Positions 1-7,510 of a DNA stretch of 23,205 nt are shown piece after piece. Position 1 is the first letter of the stretch. Each line of letters opens with the position of its first letter. Below the pieces are notes generated by a model. It worked only from the letters and a program-made list of their open reading frames with translations, had not been told where the DNA came from and did no database searches. The position numbers and the translations under genes were made by a program. Source of the stretch: DATECU01 sp035286745 (lineage in GTDB: Bacteria > Acidobacteriota > Vicinamibacteria > Fen-336); the NCBI GenBank assembly GCA_035286745.1, contig DATECU010000199.1, positions 1 to 23,205 of the forward strand, written 5' to 3'.

Positions 1-513
1 CGGATCGGCGGCGAAAATCGCCTTCACCTCGCTGGCGAAGAGCAAGCGACCAGCGTGCTCGCAGAGGTAGAGCGGGCGCACGCCAAGGCGGTCGCGAGCC
101 AGCACCAGCCTCTCGTCTCGCGCGTCCCAGAGGGCGATGGCGAACTGACCGTTGAAGCGCGCAAAGGCGTCCTCGCCCCACGCCTCGAAGGCGTGGACGA
201 CCACCTCGGTGTCGCTTCGGGTCCGGAAACGGTGGCCGAGCACCTGCAGCTCCTCGCGCAGCTCCAGGTAGTTGAAGACCTCCCCGTTGAAGGAGATCCA
301 CAGCGTGCCGTCCTCGTTGCAGAGGGGCTGCTGGCCAGCGGCCAAGTCGATGATGGAGAGGCGGGCATGGCCGAGGCCGGCGCGCTGGTCGCGGTAGAGC
401 CCGAACTCGTCTGGGCCGCGATGGCGGAGCGCCCCGACCATGGCGCTGAGGTCCTCGAGACGGGGAGGCGGGGTGCTCTCGCGGAGTGCGACCATGCCGG
501 CGATGCCGCACAT
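1..513 (-). CDS. asnB: Asparagine synthase (glutamine-hydrolysing), N-terminal part; runs off the left edge
   Basis: The first 171 residues are visible; the frame is open to the window edge, so the gene is cut by the window rather than broken. It begins MCGIAG, where the cysteine that becomes residue 1 after Met removal is the class II glutaminase nucleophile. It continues with RHRGPDE, LGHARLSIIDL, QPLCNEDG, FNGEVFNY and RSDTEVVVHAFE, the usual Ntn-type glutaminase landmarks of AsnB, and then RDRLGVRPLY. The family hydrolyses glutamine and passes ammonia to an ATP-dependent synthetase domain, which lies outside the window. The ATG at 513 is fixed by the required MCG start. It follows the NAD synthase-like stop codon by 2 nt, so the two are almost certainly co-transcribed. 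In such clusters AsnB paralogues often amidate cell-surface or secondary-metabolite substrates rather than make free asparagine; which applies here cannot be seen. Confidence 0.93.
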   Translation of the reverse strand, partial: MCGIAGMVALRESTPPPRLEDLSAMVGALRHRGPDEFGLYRDQRAGLGHARLSIIDLAAGQQPLCNEDGTLWISFNGEVFNYLELREELQVLGHRFRTRSDTEVVVHAFEAWGEDAFARFNGQFAIALWDARDERLVLARDRLGVRPLYLCEHAGRLLFASEVKAIFAADP

Positions 514-515
514 CG

Positions 516-1514
516 CTAGCCGTCCTCGGAGACCAGCAGCGGAACGTGGTGCAGATAGCGGCTCGCCCGCCGCTTGGCCTCGATGTCCCGATAGACGCGC
601 TCCATCTGGTCGGGGGTGAGCCCGAGGACGGGAGCTGCTTCCTCGGCCGGCAGCTGGTGGTTGTGGGCCCACAGGCAGAGGTCCATCAGGGGGTAGGGAA
701 GAGCGAAGTAGAACTCCTCCTGGGTTTGGGCGAGCGAGTAGGTGTCCGTGGTCGGCGGGCGATTCCGGATCTCGGAGGGCACGCCCAGGTGTTCGGCGAG
801 TGCAAAGACCTGGGTCTTGTAGAGGTGAGCGATGGGCTTGAAGTCGGCGGCGCCGTCCCCGTGCTTCACGAAGAAGCCCTGGTCGTATTCGAGCAGGTTA
901 GGCGTGCCGGCCACCGCGTAGTGGAGCCGATCGGCGTGGTAGTACTCGAGCGACTTGCGCAGGCGTTGCTTGAAGTTGGTGGCCGCCACCAACTGCAAGT
1001 ACGCCGCCGGGGTCATTCGCGACGTCCGCTGCCGCCCCTCAGGGTCGGCCACCGTCAGGGAGGAGACGTTGAGTCGATCGCCTTCGAGCAGGGAGGGAAG
1101 GGTGATCTTGGAACGCCAGCCCTCGCCGTATTCCGGGAACACCAACCGGATAGCCTCGAGCTGCCGATCGTAGCAACGGATACCGGCCAACGCGGGGCCG
1201 ATGTCTTCGACGAGGTAGCGGATTCCCAGGTGCTCGGCGAGCAGGCGGCCTAGGCGCAGGGAGTCGCCCGAGGAGTCGCGCTCGGGCATGAGCAAGCCGA
1301 GCACGCGGTCCGGCCCCAGGGCGCGCGCGCACAACGACCCCACCAGCGAGCTGTCGATGCCGCCTGACAGCCCCACCACGGCGCCCCTCCGGCGCAGGCC
1401 CGCCAGGACCTGCTCGCGGATCGAGACCACGATCCGCTCGACGGCTGGTGCCTCGTCCATGCGAAGAACGTCGCGTGAGAACGCCGGAGAACGAGAAGTC
1501 ACGGCGAGCAGCAT
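516..1514 (-). CDS. nadE: NH3-dependent NAD+ synthase-like protein
   Basis: The 332-residue protein carries the PP-loop ATP pyrophosphatase motif SGGIDSS (about residues 50-56). It also has the strongly diagnostic block GTPNLLEYDQGFFVKHGDGA followed by DFKPIAHLYKTQV, which marks NAD synthases and related amidating enzymes. The reaction of the family is ATP-dependent amidation of deamido-NAD+ to NAD+. No nitrilase-type glutaminase domain is present, so ammonia must come from elsewhere; the adjacent glutaminase-bearing AsnB may be relevant. The ATG at 1514 is preferred because it keeps FSRDVLRMD, which I recall as conserved in this subgroup, and has GAGGTGG just upstream. An in-frame ATG at 1460 lacks a Shine-Dalgarno sequence. 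A second-copy role in a biosynthetic cluster is as likely as housekeeping NAD synthesis, so the gene symbol marks family only. Confidence 0.85.
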   Translation of the reverse strand: MLLAVTSRSPAFSRDVLRMDEAPAVERIVVSIREQVLAGLRRRGAVVGLSGGIDSSLVGSLCARALGPDRVLGLLMPERDSSGDSLRLGRLLAEHLGIRYLVEDIGPALAGIRCYDRQLEAIRLVFPEYGEGWRSKITLPSLLEGDRLNVSSLTVADPEGRQRTSRMTPAAYLQLVAATNFKQRLRKSLEYYHADRLHYAVAGTPNLLEYDQGFFVKHGDGAADFKPIAHLYKTQVFALAEHLGVPSEIRNRPPTTDTYSLAQTQEEFYFALPYPLMDLCLWAHNHQLPAEEAAPVLGLTPDQMERVYRDIEAKRRASRYLHHVPLLVSEDG

Positions 1515-1547
1515 ACTCCACCTCGGGGCCTCCCCGCAGTTCCCAAG

Positions 1548-1588
1548 ACCGGCTTGAGCCAGCCGGTGCGCCGCGCAGCGGGTATACT
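1548..1588. promoter_or_regulatory. Divergent promoter region with inverted repeat
   Basis: This is the 137-bp space between the divergent NAD synthase-like and SGNH genes. It holds a perfect 7-bp inverted repeat, ACCGGCT at 1548-1554 and AGCCGGT at 1561-1567, separated by 6 nt. It also holds GGTATACT at 1581-1588. The palindromic core GTATAC gives a -10-like hexamer on each strand (TATACT on plus, TATACC on minus). No convincing -35 is visible for either direction. The layout suggests a shared operator/promoter; this is inference from sequence alone. Confidence 0.35.
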
Positions 1589-1651
1589 CCGCCTAGCACC
1601 CGGCGAGCGCCCCTCCCTCGAGCCCGGGATGCCCGATCGAGGAGGTATCGC

Positions 1652-2485
1652 GTGTCGACCACCAGCCTGCTTGTCTTCCTGCTCTGCGGCCTCGCGGCCG
1701 CGGCTGCTGCCGGCACGGCTACCGCGGAGGGCGGCGACGACCGGGTGGCACGGGACCTCGAGCTGCTCTCGGGGAGGACCGTCTTCTTCGGTCACCAGTC
1801 CGTCGGTGCGAACCTCCTCGATGGCATGCGCGAGCTAGCCGCTAGGCACGGCGTGGCCCTCCGCATCGAGGAGCGGAACCGGGTGGCCGGACTGGCGCCG
1901 GGCACCCTGGGGCACGTCCTGCTCGCCGAGAACGGCGACCCCCTGCGCAAGCTCCGCAGTTTCGACGCCGCGCTGGAACCGGGGGCCAGCCCCGACCTCG
2001 CCCTCATGAAGTTCTGCTACGTGGACGTGGGGGCCGAGACCGACGTGTCGGCGCTTTTCGATCGCTACCAGGCCACCCTTCGCGAGCTGAAGGTCCGCCA
2101 CCCGCGTACCACCTTCGTACACGTCACCGCACCGCTCACCACCAACCAGGCCGGCTTGATGGCGATGGCGAAGTGGATGCTGGGCCGGCCTCCCGCCGGC
2201 CTGCTGGAGAACGCTCGGCGCGAGGAGTTGAGCGACCTGCTGCGCCGGGCCTACCAGGGACGCGAACCTCTCTTCGACCTCGCTCGCATCGAGTCTACCG
2301 CGCCTGACGGCACGACCGCTACGGCCTCGTGGAAGGGGAGGGCAGTGGCCGGCCTGATCGGGGCTTACACGGACGACGGCGGCCACCTGAACCAGGAGGG
2401 CCGAGCCCGGGCCGCCCGCGCCTTGGTGGCGGTCCTGGCAGCGGCCCCATCGTCGAGCGCCCCCACGCCCTTGAAGGGCCGATGA
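1652..2485 (+). CDS. Secreted SGNH/GDSL-like hydrolase
   Basis: The 277-residue product starts at GTG 1652. That start is chosen because GAGGAGG lies at 1639-1645 with 6-nt spacing and because it yields a clean signal peptide (hydrophobic stretch about residues 5-20, Ala-rich, followed by EGGDD). The mature part has FFGHQSVGANLLDG, with Ser50 in the position of the SGNH block I nucleophile. It then has MKFCYVDVG as a probable block III region and DDGGHLNQEG near the end, with His245 as the likely catalytic base. The family acts as esterases, lipases or O-deacetylases, and an exported one could trim acyl groups from a glycan. Its stop codon overlaps the start of the acyl ligase (ATGA at 2482-2485), implying translational coupling and a shared pathway. 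Substrate is unknown. The GHQS variant is less typical than GDSL, so the exact subfamily is uncertain. Confidence 0.8.
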   Translation: MSTTSLLVFLLCGLAAAAAAGTATAEGGDDRVARDLELLSGRTVFFGHQSVGANLLDGMRELAARHGVALRIEERNRVAGLAPGTLGHVLLAENGDPLRKLRSFDAALEPGASPDLALMKFCYVDVGAETDVSALFDRYQATLRELKVRHPRTTFVHVTAPLTTNQAGLMAMAKWMLGRPPAGLLENARREELSDLLRRAYQGREPLFDLARIESTAPDGTTATASWKGRAVAGLIGAYTDDGGHLNQEGRARAARALVAVLAAAPSSSAPTPLKGR

Positions 2486-4113
2486 GGTCGCCCTTCCTCA
2501 CCGACTGGCTCTTCGAGCACGCGGAGCACCATCCTCAGGCGCCGGCTGTCGCCACGGCAGCCATGCGGCTCACCTACCGTCACCTTGCCGACCGCGTGCG
2601 CACGCTGGCCGGACATCTCGCCGCCTCGGGCCTGGGGCCGGGGGATCGCGTGCTGGTGGCGCTGGCGCACACGCCGGCGACGGTGGTGGCCAGCCTCGCG
2701 GTCCAGCAGCTGGGGGCGACACCCGTCGAGGTGAGCCGGGAGTGGCCGGCGGCGGTGCAGACGGGCATCGCCGAGCAGGCCCGGGTGCGCGCCGCCTTCG
2801 TGTGTGGCCGAGACGCGCGAACCTGGGGTGCCGTGCACGCGGCGCGGGCGTTCGACCGGCTCTGGCTGGTCCACGGAGGGGCGCTCCCAGCCCCGCTTGT
2901 CGAGGCGCTGCGCGGCGCGCCGCACCAACTCGTCCTCGAGGACGGCCGCCTCGACCCATCGCTCGACCCGCCGCCGCCGGCGCCTTCGCCCGCCCTGGCG
3001 CCTGACGCGCCCGCGCTCATTCTGTACACCTCGGGAAGCACGGGACGGCCTCGCGGTGTGGTGCAGACCTGGCGCAACATCGACGCCAACACGCGCTCGA
3101 TCGTGCAGTACCTCGGTCTTGGCCCCCAGGACCGGGCCTTGCTCGTCCTGCCGCTCCACTACTGCTACGGGCGGAGCGTGCTCCAGACGCACCTCTTCGT
3201 CGGCGGCTCGGTGTTCCTCGACAACCGCTTTGCCTTTCCGCGCGTGGTTCTGGAGGCACTCGGAACCGAGGGGTGCACCGGTTTCGCGGGCGTGCCCCTC
3301 ACCTTCGAGATCATCCGCCGCCAGGTGGACGTCCAAAGCCTCTCGCTCCCGCGGCTGCGCTACCTGACCCAGGCCGGCGGCGCCATGGCGGTCGAGACCG
3401 CGGATTGGGTGCGAGAGGCTTTCCGCCCGGCCGAGCTCTTCGTGATGTACGGGCAGACTGAGGCGACCGCCCGACTCAGCTACCTACCGCCCGAGTTCGG
3501 CGCAGACAAGAAGGGGTCCATCGGGATCCCCATCCCCGGCGTCACTCTCCGGGTGGTGGACGACGACGGGAACCCGCTGCCGCCCGGTGAGACCGGCCAC
3601 CTGGTAGCCCGCGGCGAGAACGTCACTCTCGGGTATCTCGATGAACCCGAGGAGACCGCCGCCATCCTGCGAGAGGGATGGCTCTGGACCGGCGATCTCG
3701 CCACTCGGGACGCCGATGGCTTCCTGTTCCACCGCGGGCGGTCCAAGGAGATCCTGAAGATCGGCGGTCACCGCGTGAGCCCAGGAGAGATCGAGCAGGT
3801 CATCGCCCGTCACCCCGAGGTGGCGGAGGTGGCCGTCATTGGGGTCGCCGAGGAGCTCAAGGGAGAGGTGGCCGCCGCCTTCGTGGTGGGGCGCGGGGGA
3901 CGGGCGCCCGCAGAAGCGGACCTGCAGCGCTTCTGCCGCGAGCACCTCCCTGCCTACATGGTGCCGGCCACCATCACCGCGGTTGAGGCCCTGCCCCGCA
4001 ACGAGGCGGGCAAGCTGCTCCGCGGCGAGCTGGCCTCGCGCGGTCCCGGCGCCCGAGGTGCGAGTGAGGTCCCAGGCGCGCGTTCTGCGGATGCGCCAGG
4101 CCAACAAGCGTAG
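2482..4113 (+). CDS. AMP-forming acyl-CoA / acyl-ACP ligase (ANL superfamily)
   Basis: The 543-residue protein has the full set of adenylation core motifs: YTSGSTGRPRG (about 182-192, phosphate loop), YGQTEATARLSY (about 323-334), TGDL at 403-406, the hinge region GRSKEILKIGGHRVSPGEIE (about 419-438) and the catalytic lysine in NEAGKLL (Lys511). The reaction is ATP-dependent adenylation of a carboxylic acid and transfer to a thiol (CoA or carrier protein). Start ATG 2482 overlaps the hydrolase stop and gives a normal N-terminus (FLTDWLFEHAEHHPQAPAV). No carrier protein, thioesterase or condensation domain is fused, and none is seen nearby. The neighbouring SGNH hydrolase, AsnB and NAD synthase-like genes suggest an exopolysaccharide-linked or small-molecule cluster. 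The last 25 residues are low-complexity. The substrate acid cannot be predicted confidently. Confidence 0.88.
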   Translation: MRSPFLTDWLFEHAEHHPQAPAVATAAMRLTYRHLADRVRTLAGHLAASGLGPGDRVLVALAHTPATVVASLAVQQLGATPVEVSREWPAAVQTGIAEQARVRAAFVCGRDARTWGAVHAARAFDRLWLVHGGALPAPLVEALRGAPHQLVLEDGRLDPSLDPPPPAPSPALAPDAPALILYTSGSTGRPRGVVQTWRNIDANTRSIVQYLGLGPQDRALLVLPLHYCYGRSVLQTHLFVGGSVFLDNRFAFPRVVLEALGTEGCTGFAGVPLTFEIIRRQVDVQSLSLPRLRYLTQAGGAMAVETADWVREAFRPAELFVMYGQTEATARLSYLPPEFGADKKGSIGIPIPGVTLRVVDDDGNPLPPGETGHLVARGENVTLGYLDEPEETAAILREGWLWTGDLATRDADGFLFHRGRSKEILKIGGHRVSPGEIEQVIARHPEVAEVAVIGVAEELKGEVAAAFVVGRGGRAPAEADLQRFCREHLPAYMVPATITAVEALPRNEAGKLLRGELASRGPGARGASEVPGARSADAPGQQA

Positions 4114-4195
4114 GCGCTGCGCTCACCCAACGACTCGTCGCTCTGGCGTCGACCGACCGACAGTCGCTCTGGCCGCCAAGCCGGAGAGCCCCGGG

Positions 4196-4606
4196 TCAGT
4201 CCCACCAGCACTCCACAGTCAGGCCCGGGATCCGCGAGAGATGCGCCACGTTGCGGGTGACTACGGTGAGGCCCTGGACGAGGGCCGTGGCGCCGATCAA
4301 GACGTCCTCGATGCCGATGGGCCGGCCACCGGCATCGAGGGTGGCGAGTAGGTCGCCCGCGCAGAGGGCCTCGGCCTCTCCGAGGGGCAGGACCGGAAGC
4401 AGCGACAGCACCTCGCGAGTGATTCGCTCCCACAGCCGAGTGCCCTGCGGGTGGCGGGTGGCCCCATGGCGCAACTCCCACACCGATACCACCGAGGTGG
4501 AGAGGGAGTCCCGCGGCGCGGCTTTCAGGCGGTCAAGAACCCGGGGCGAGGGCCGCTTCTTCAGCACCTCGGACAGCACGTTGGTATCGAGGAGCAGGCC
4601 GCTCAC
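4196..4606 (-). CDS. vapC: VapC-type PIN-domain RNase toxin
   Basis: The 136-residue protein is of typical VapC size. The PIN acidic residues are all visible: Asp7 in LLLDTNVLSE, Glu44 in SVWELRHGA and Asp101 in GIEDVLIGATAL, with the TRNVAHL segment (Asn119) near the end. Such toxins are Mg2+-dependent RNases, commonly cutting tRNA or rRNA, and are held inactive by the cognate antitoxin. The start ATG at 4606 overlaps the antitoxin stop by ATGA, the standard antitoxin-first toxin-antitoxin order. The active-site set is complete, so the toxin is probably functional. The gene converges on the acyl ligase, which ends 82 bp away; nothing recognisable lies between them. Confidence 0.9.
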   Translation of the reverse strand: MSGLLLDTNVLSEVLKKRPSPRVLDRLKAAPRDSLSTSVVSVWELRHGATRHPQGTRLWERITREVLSLLPVLPLGEAEALCAGDLLATLDAGGRPIGIEDVLIGATALVQGLTVVTRNVAHLSRIPGLTVECWWD

Positions 4607-4896
4607 CGGCGAGCCGCCCTCCTGCGAACTCCGCTCGCGACCCGCGGCCGGTGTTGAGCTCGGCCGGCCACGATGCCATCGACCACCTTCAGGTACGGGT
4701 CGTCAGCTTCGAGCCAGCCTCGGACATCAGCCAGGCTGGCGGCCCCCGGCTCTCTGGCCGGAACCAGCTTCGCCATGGGTCGCCCCCGCCGGGTCACCAG
4801 CACGGTCTCGCCTCCGTAGGCGACCCGCGCGAGGAGGTCCGAGAACCGCCGCTTGGCCTCCCCCACGTTCACCGACACGGAAGTCAGGCGCGCCAT
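4603..4896 (-). CDS. Phd/YefM-family antitoxin of the VapC pair
   Basis: The 97-residue protein starts at ATG 4896, chosen because AAGGAGG (4909 to 4903 on the minus strand) sits just upstream; longer readings would enter the promoter. The N-terminal part, SVNVGEAKRRFSDLLARVAY followed by GETVLVTRRGRPMAKLVP, is the Phd/YefM DNA-binding fold. The C-terminal part, GWLEADDPYLKVVDGIVAGR, should be the toxin-binding segment. It binds and neutralises the PIN toxin and probably represses the operon through sites in its own promoter. Pairing a Phd/YefM antitoxin with a VapC toxin is common. Confidence 0.88.
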   Translation of the reverse strand: MARLTSVSVNVGEAKRRFSDLLARVAYGGETVLVTRRGRPMAKLVPAREPGAASLADVRGWLEADDPYLKVVDGIVAGRAQHRPRVASGVRRRAARR

Positions 4897-4910
4897 GGCT
4901 CCCCTCCTTG

Positions 4911-4951
4911 ATCGAGTCATCATGGTCATAATAGTCATGAGAGTCAAGAAG
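4911..4951 (-). promoter_or_regulatory. Toxin-antitoxin promoter with four 9-bp-spaced GTCA repeats
   Basis: On the minus strand TTGACT (4947-4942), a 17-nt spacer and CATGAT (4924-4919) form a sigma70-like promoter. A short leader then leads to the antitoxin Shine-Dalgarno sequence. The same segment holds GTCA on the plus strand at 4916, 4925, 4934 and 4943, a perfect 9-bp period; the first three copies read GTCAT. The repeats overlap both promoter hexamers, as expected for an autorepressor operator. The region is clearly richer in A/T than its surroundings. Confidence 0.6.
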
Positions 4952-5137
4952 CAGGCGCACCCAAGGAGTCTCGCCACCCCTCCTGGCCGGCTATCCCTCG
5001 GGGCTCGCCAACGCCAGGTGGCACCCACCGGTGCCCGTCCGCTCGCCGCCGTTTGCGGATCCCTTGGAAAACCCTACTGGCGCCCTAGGGTCAGAGGGGC
5101 CTCCCGCGACTACCTTCTGAAGCGAGAGGAGACAGTC

Positions 5138-5812
5138 ATGTCCGAGAGCCTGGTCTTTCACGAAGCGCAACGCGACCTCAGGAGCTTCACCGCCGACATC
5201 GAGAAGCGGGTGCTCCGCTGGCTTGCGGCTCGCATGCCAGCCGGTGTCAACTCCGACCATCTGACAGGGCTTGGTTTCGCCGCCATGCTGGCGGGGGGGG
5301 CCGCCTACGCCATATCAGGGACCAACCTCGGTTGGCTCCACGTCGTGAACCTACTGCTGCTCGCGAACTGGTTCGGCGACAGCCTGGACGGCACCCTGGC
5401 GCGCTACCGGAACCGGCAGCGACCTCGCTACGGCTTCTATGTCGACCACCTGGTCGACGCGCTGGGCTTCCTGGCGCTTCTCACCGGCCTGGCGTTGTCG
5501 GGCCACCTGAGTGTGGCCGTGGCCGTGGGCCTGGTGGTGGCGTACTACCTGGTGTCCATCCACGTCTACTTGTCCACCTACGCGCTGGGCGTGTTCCGGA
5601 TTGCCTACGGGCGGGTCGGAGGAACCGAGCTTCGCATCCTCCTGGCTGCCACCAACCTGGCGGTTCTCCGCTGGCCAACCCTGCAACTGGCGGGTTTCGA
5701 AGTCCGGCTCTTTGATCTGTGTGGCAGCCTGGCCCTCGCCGGCCTCGTGGCGACCCTGCTCACCGCCACCCTCAGCAGCGTCAGGCGGCTGTATGAGATG
5801 GAGAGGATATGA
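5138..5812 (+). CDS. CDP-alcohol phosphatidyltransferase family membrane protein
   Basis: The 224-residue product has the complete family signature D(x2)DG(x2)AR(x9)G(x3)D(x3)D at about residues 81-107: DSLDGTLAR, then GFYVDHLVD. About five or six hydrophobic segments follow or precede it (roughly 44-60, 68-82, 107-121, 123-145, 165-180, 190-205). The family transfers a phosphoalcohol from a CDP-alcohol to a lipid or polyol in the membrane, as in phospholipid or phosphoinositol synthesis. Start ATG 5138 has GAGAGGAGA just upstream; longer readings would run back through the antitoxin promoter. It stands alone between the toxin-antitoxin operon and the convergent protease. The alcohol and acceptor cannot be deduced. 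Confidence 0.87.
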   Translation: MSESLVFHEAQRDLRSFTADIEKRVLRWLAARMPAGVNSDHLTGLGFAAMLAGGAAYAISGTNLGWLHVVNLLLLANWFGDSLDGTLARYRNRQRPRYGFYVDHLVDALGFLALLTGLALSGHLSVAVAVGLVVAYYLVSIHVYLSTYALGVFRIAYGRVGGTELRILLAATNLAVLRWPTLQLAGFEVRLFDLCGSLALAGLVATLLTATLSSVRRLYEMERI

Positions 5813-6019
5813 TCGCTAGACGGTAGCGGTCAGCACTCAGCCTTCAGCAATCAGCTACAGCGGAGGGCTCCCCCCGGGAGACCTGCGAAGATCCGCCGCT
5901 CGGCTCTGGCTCCTGGTCGTCCGTAGCCGTTCGCTGACTGCTGATCGCTGATTGCTTCCCGTCTTCCGTCCGGAGCTGGTTGCTGACTGCCGATCGCTGA
6001 TCGCTTCCGTTCTCCGCCA
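5813..6019. repeat. Convergent spacer with 27-nt direct repeat of GCTGA type
   Basis: This 207-bp space separates two convergent genes. Copies at 5933-5959 and 5982-6008 begin GCTGACTG and end GCTTCC, matching at 25 of 27 positions. A looser, inverted relative (CAGCACTCAG...CAATCAGCTACAGC) lies at 5831-5861. These are simple GCTGATC-type intergenic repeats and have no coding potential. I see no classical terminator with a T-run. Confidence 0.6.
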
Positions 6020-7498
6020 TCACCTCGGGACCGCACCAGACGGCGGTGGCGCTTGGATCGCCGCCTTGGCATTGACGATGCCCCAGCCTAACTGGTTGTT
6101 GGGTTTGCTGGCCTGGCTGGCTGTGGACTTGAGCACGCTGATGACCTGGTCGACGGTGTAGGTGGGATGCGCTTGAAGGATGAGCGCCACCACGCCGGCG
6201 GTGAGAGGGCAGGAGAACGATGTGCCATCGACCTCGTCGTACTTGGTAGCCGAGCTGGGGCTGGCGGCCTTCACATCGACGCCCTGAGCGGCCACGTCGG
6301 GTTTGGTTCTGCCGTCGGCAGAGGGACCCACCGAGCTGAAGCTGGCTCGGCGTCCCGAACCGTTCACGGCCGCGGTGGCGATCACCTTCTTGCCGTCAGC
6401 GGGGGCGCCCAGGGTATTGTGGAAGAGGTTGGAGCCGGAGTTGCCCGCCGAGTTCACCACCACCACGCCCTTGGCGGTCAATAGGTTGGCGGCCTGGGTG
6501 GAGACGGCGGTGTCGCCGTCCATGTCCCGATGGCTGTAGCTGTCCCGGTCTTGATCGAACTCCAGGTAACCTAACGAGCTGCTGACGAGGTCGACGCCCA
6601 AGGCCTCCGCCCACTCGGCGGCGGCGGCCCAGTTGTCCTCCTCCACCACCGTCTCCTTCTCGGTGTTCTCGGTCTTGGCCAGGACGTAGCTGGCCGCGAA
6701 GGCGGGACCGATCAACTCGCCCGGGCGGTAGCCGCCGATCACGGAGAGGGTCTCCGTGCCGTGGCTACCCTCGCCCATGTCGCTTCCGTCGGCCACCTCG
6801 GCGTCGTTGTTCACGAAGTCGTGGGCGGCCAGGATCTGGATGGACCGGAAGGCCTCGTGCTGGAGGTTGTTGAAGCCGGCGTCGAAGAGGGCGATCACCA
6901 CGCCCTCGCCGTGGTAGCCGAGATCGTGGGCATCGGGCACCTTGATCTGGTCGACCTGGCCAAAGGAGCTGCCGTAGTCGAGATCGTGGTCCCGAGGGGA
7001 GCCGACGGCGGCCCGGGCGGCTTCGGACGTGGCGGCCAACGGTCGCACCGGTTCGGGGGCGCCACGGCGGTAGCGACGCACCACGTCCAGCCGAGCCACG
7101 AATGGTAGCTCGGCCAGCGAGCGGATCTGCGCCGGGGTGGCCTCGGCACTCATCGCGTTGAGCCAGCGCGAGAGCTGCCGGACCTTGGTCACCCGGCGGG
7201 CGACCTCGCCAACGTAGTCCGCCTGGAGGGGCAGGTCCTCGAACTGCACGCCGCCGCGCTCTCCCCGCAGGTTGCGTCGAGCCAGTGCCCTGGCTGCCAG
7301 GAGCGAGCGAGCTGCGTTCTCGGCTGCTGCGCTCTGCCGGCCCTTGTCGCGGAAGAAGACCCAGACGGCTTGCGGCTCGTCGCCACGGGTTCGCTCCAGT
7401 CGTTCTTCGAGGCGGGGGGTTAACCGCGGCTCTTGGCCGGCGTGGAGCGACCAGGCGGCCAGGGCCGCGACAACGGGGATGAGGAACGCTTTCTTCAA
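6020..7498 (-). CDS. Secreted subtilisin-like serine protease (S8 family)
   Basis: The 492-residue protein has a signal peptide (residues 1-20, ending LHAGQ) and a pro-region (about 41-141, opening QAVWVFFRDKG). The catalytic domain carries Asp206 in VVIALFDAGF, His246 in EGSHGTETLSVIGG, the oxyanion Asn353 in NSAGNSG and the nucleophile Ser427 in GTSFSCPLTAG. All four are intact, so it should be an active exported endopeptidase; the substrate is unknown. The start is TTG at 7498, supported by AGGAGG (7509-7504 on the minus strand) with 5-nt spacing and the immediate KKAF signal-peptide start. The C-terminus stops soon after the catalytic domain with a short Pro-rich tail and no sorting domain. 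It is monocistronic and convergent with the phosphatidyltransferase. Confidence 0.93.
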   Translation of the reverse strand: MKKAFLIPVVAALAAWSLHAGQEPRLTPRLEERLERTRGDEPQAVWVFFRDKGRQSAAAENAARSLLAARALARRNLRGERGGVQFEDLPLQADYVGEVARRVTKVRQLSRWLNAMSAEATPAQIRSLAELPFVARLDVVRRYRRGAPEPVRPLAATSEAARAAVGSPRDHDLDYGSSFGQVDQIKVPDAHDLGYHGEGVVIALFDAGFNNLQHEAFRSIQILAAHDFVNNDAEVADGSDMGEGSHGTETLSVIGGYRPGELIGPAFAASYVLAKTENTEKETVVEEDNWAAAAEWAEALGVDLVSSSLGYLEFDQDRDSYSHRDMDGDTAVSTQAANLLTAKGVVVVNSAGNSGSNLFHNTLGAPADGKKVIATAAVNGSGRRASFSSVGPSADGRTKPDVAAQGVDVKAASPSSATKYDEVDGTSFSCPLTAGVVALILQAHPTYTVDQVISVLKSTASQASKPNNQLGWGIVNAKAAIQAPPPSGAVPR

Positions 7499-7510
7499 GG
7501 GGCCCTCCTG

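Noticed and set aside
2365..3336. 323-codon minus-strand frame opposite the acyl ligase
   Set aside because: The plus-strand ligase has every core motif; the antisense product is rich in Arg, Glu and His and has no domain.
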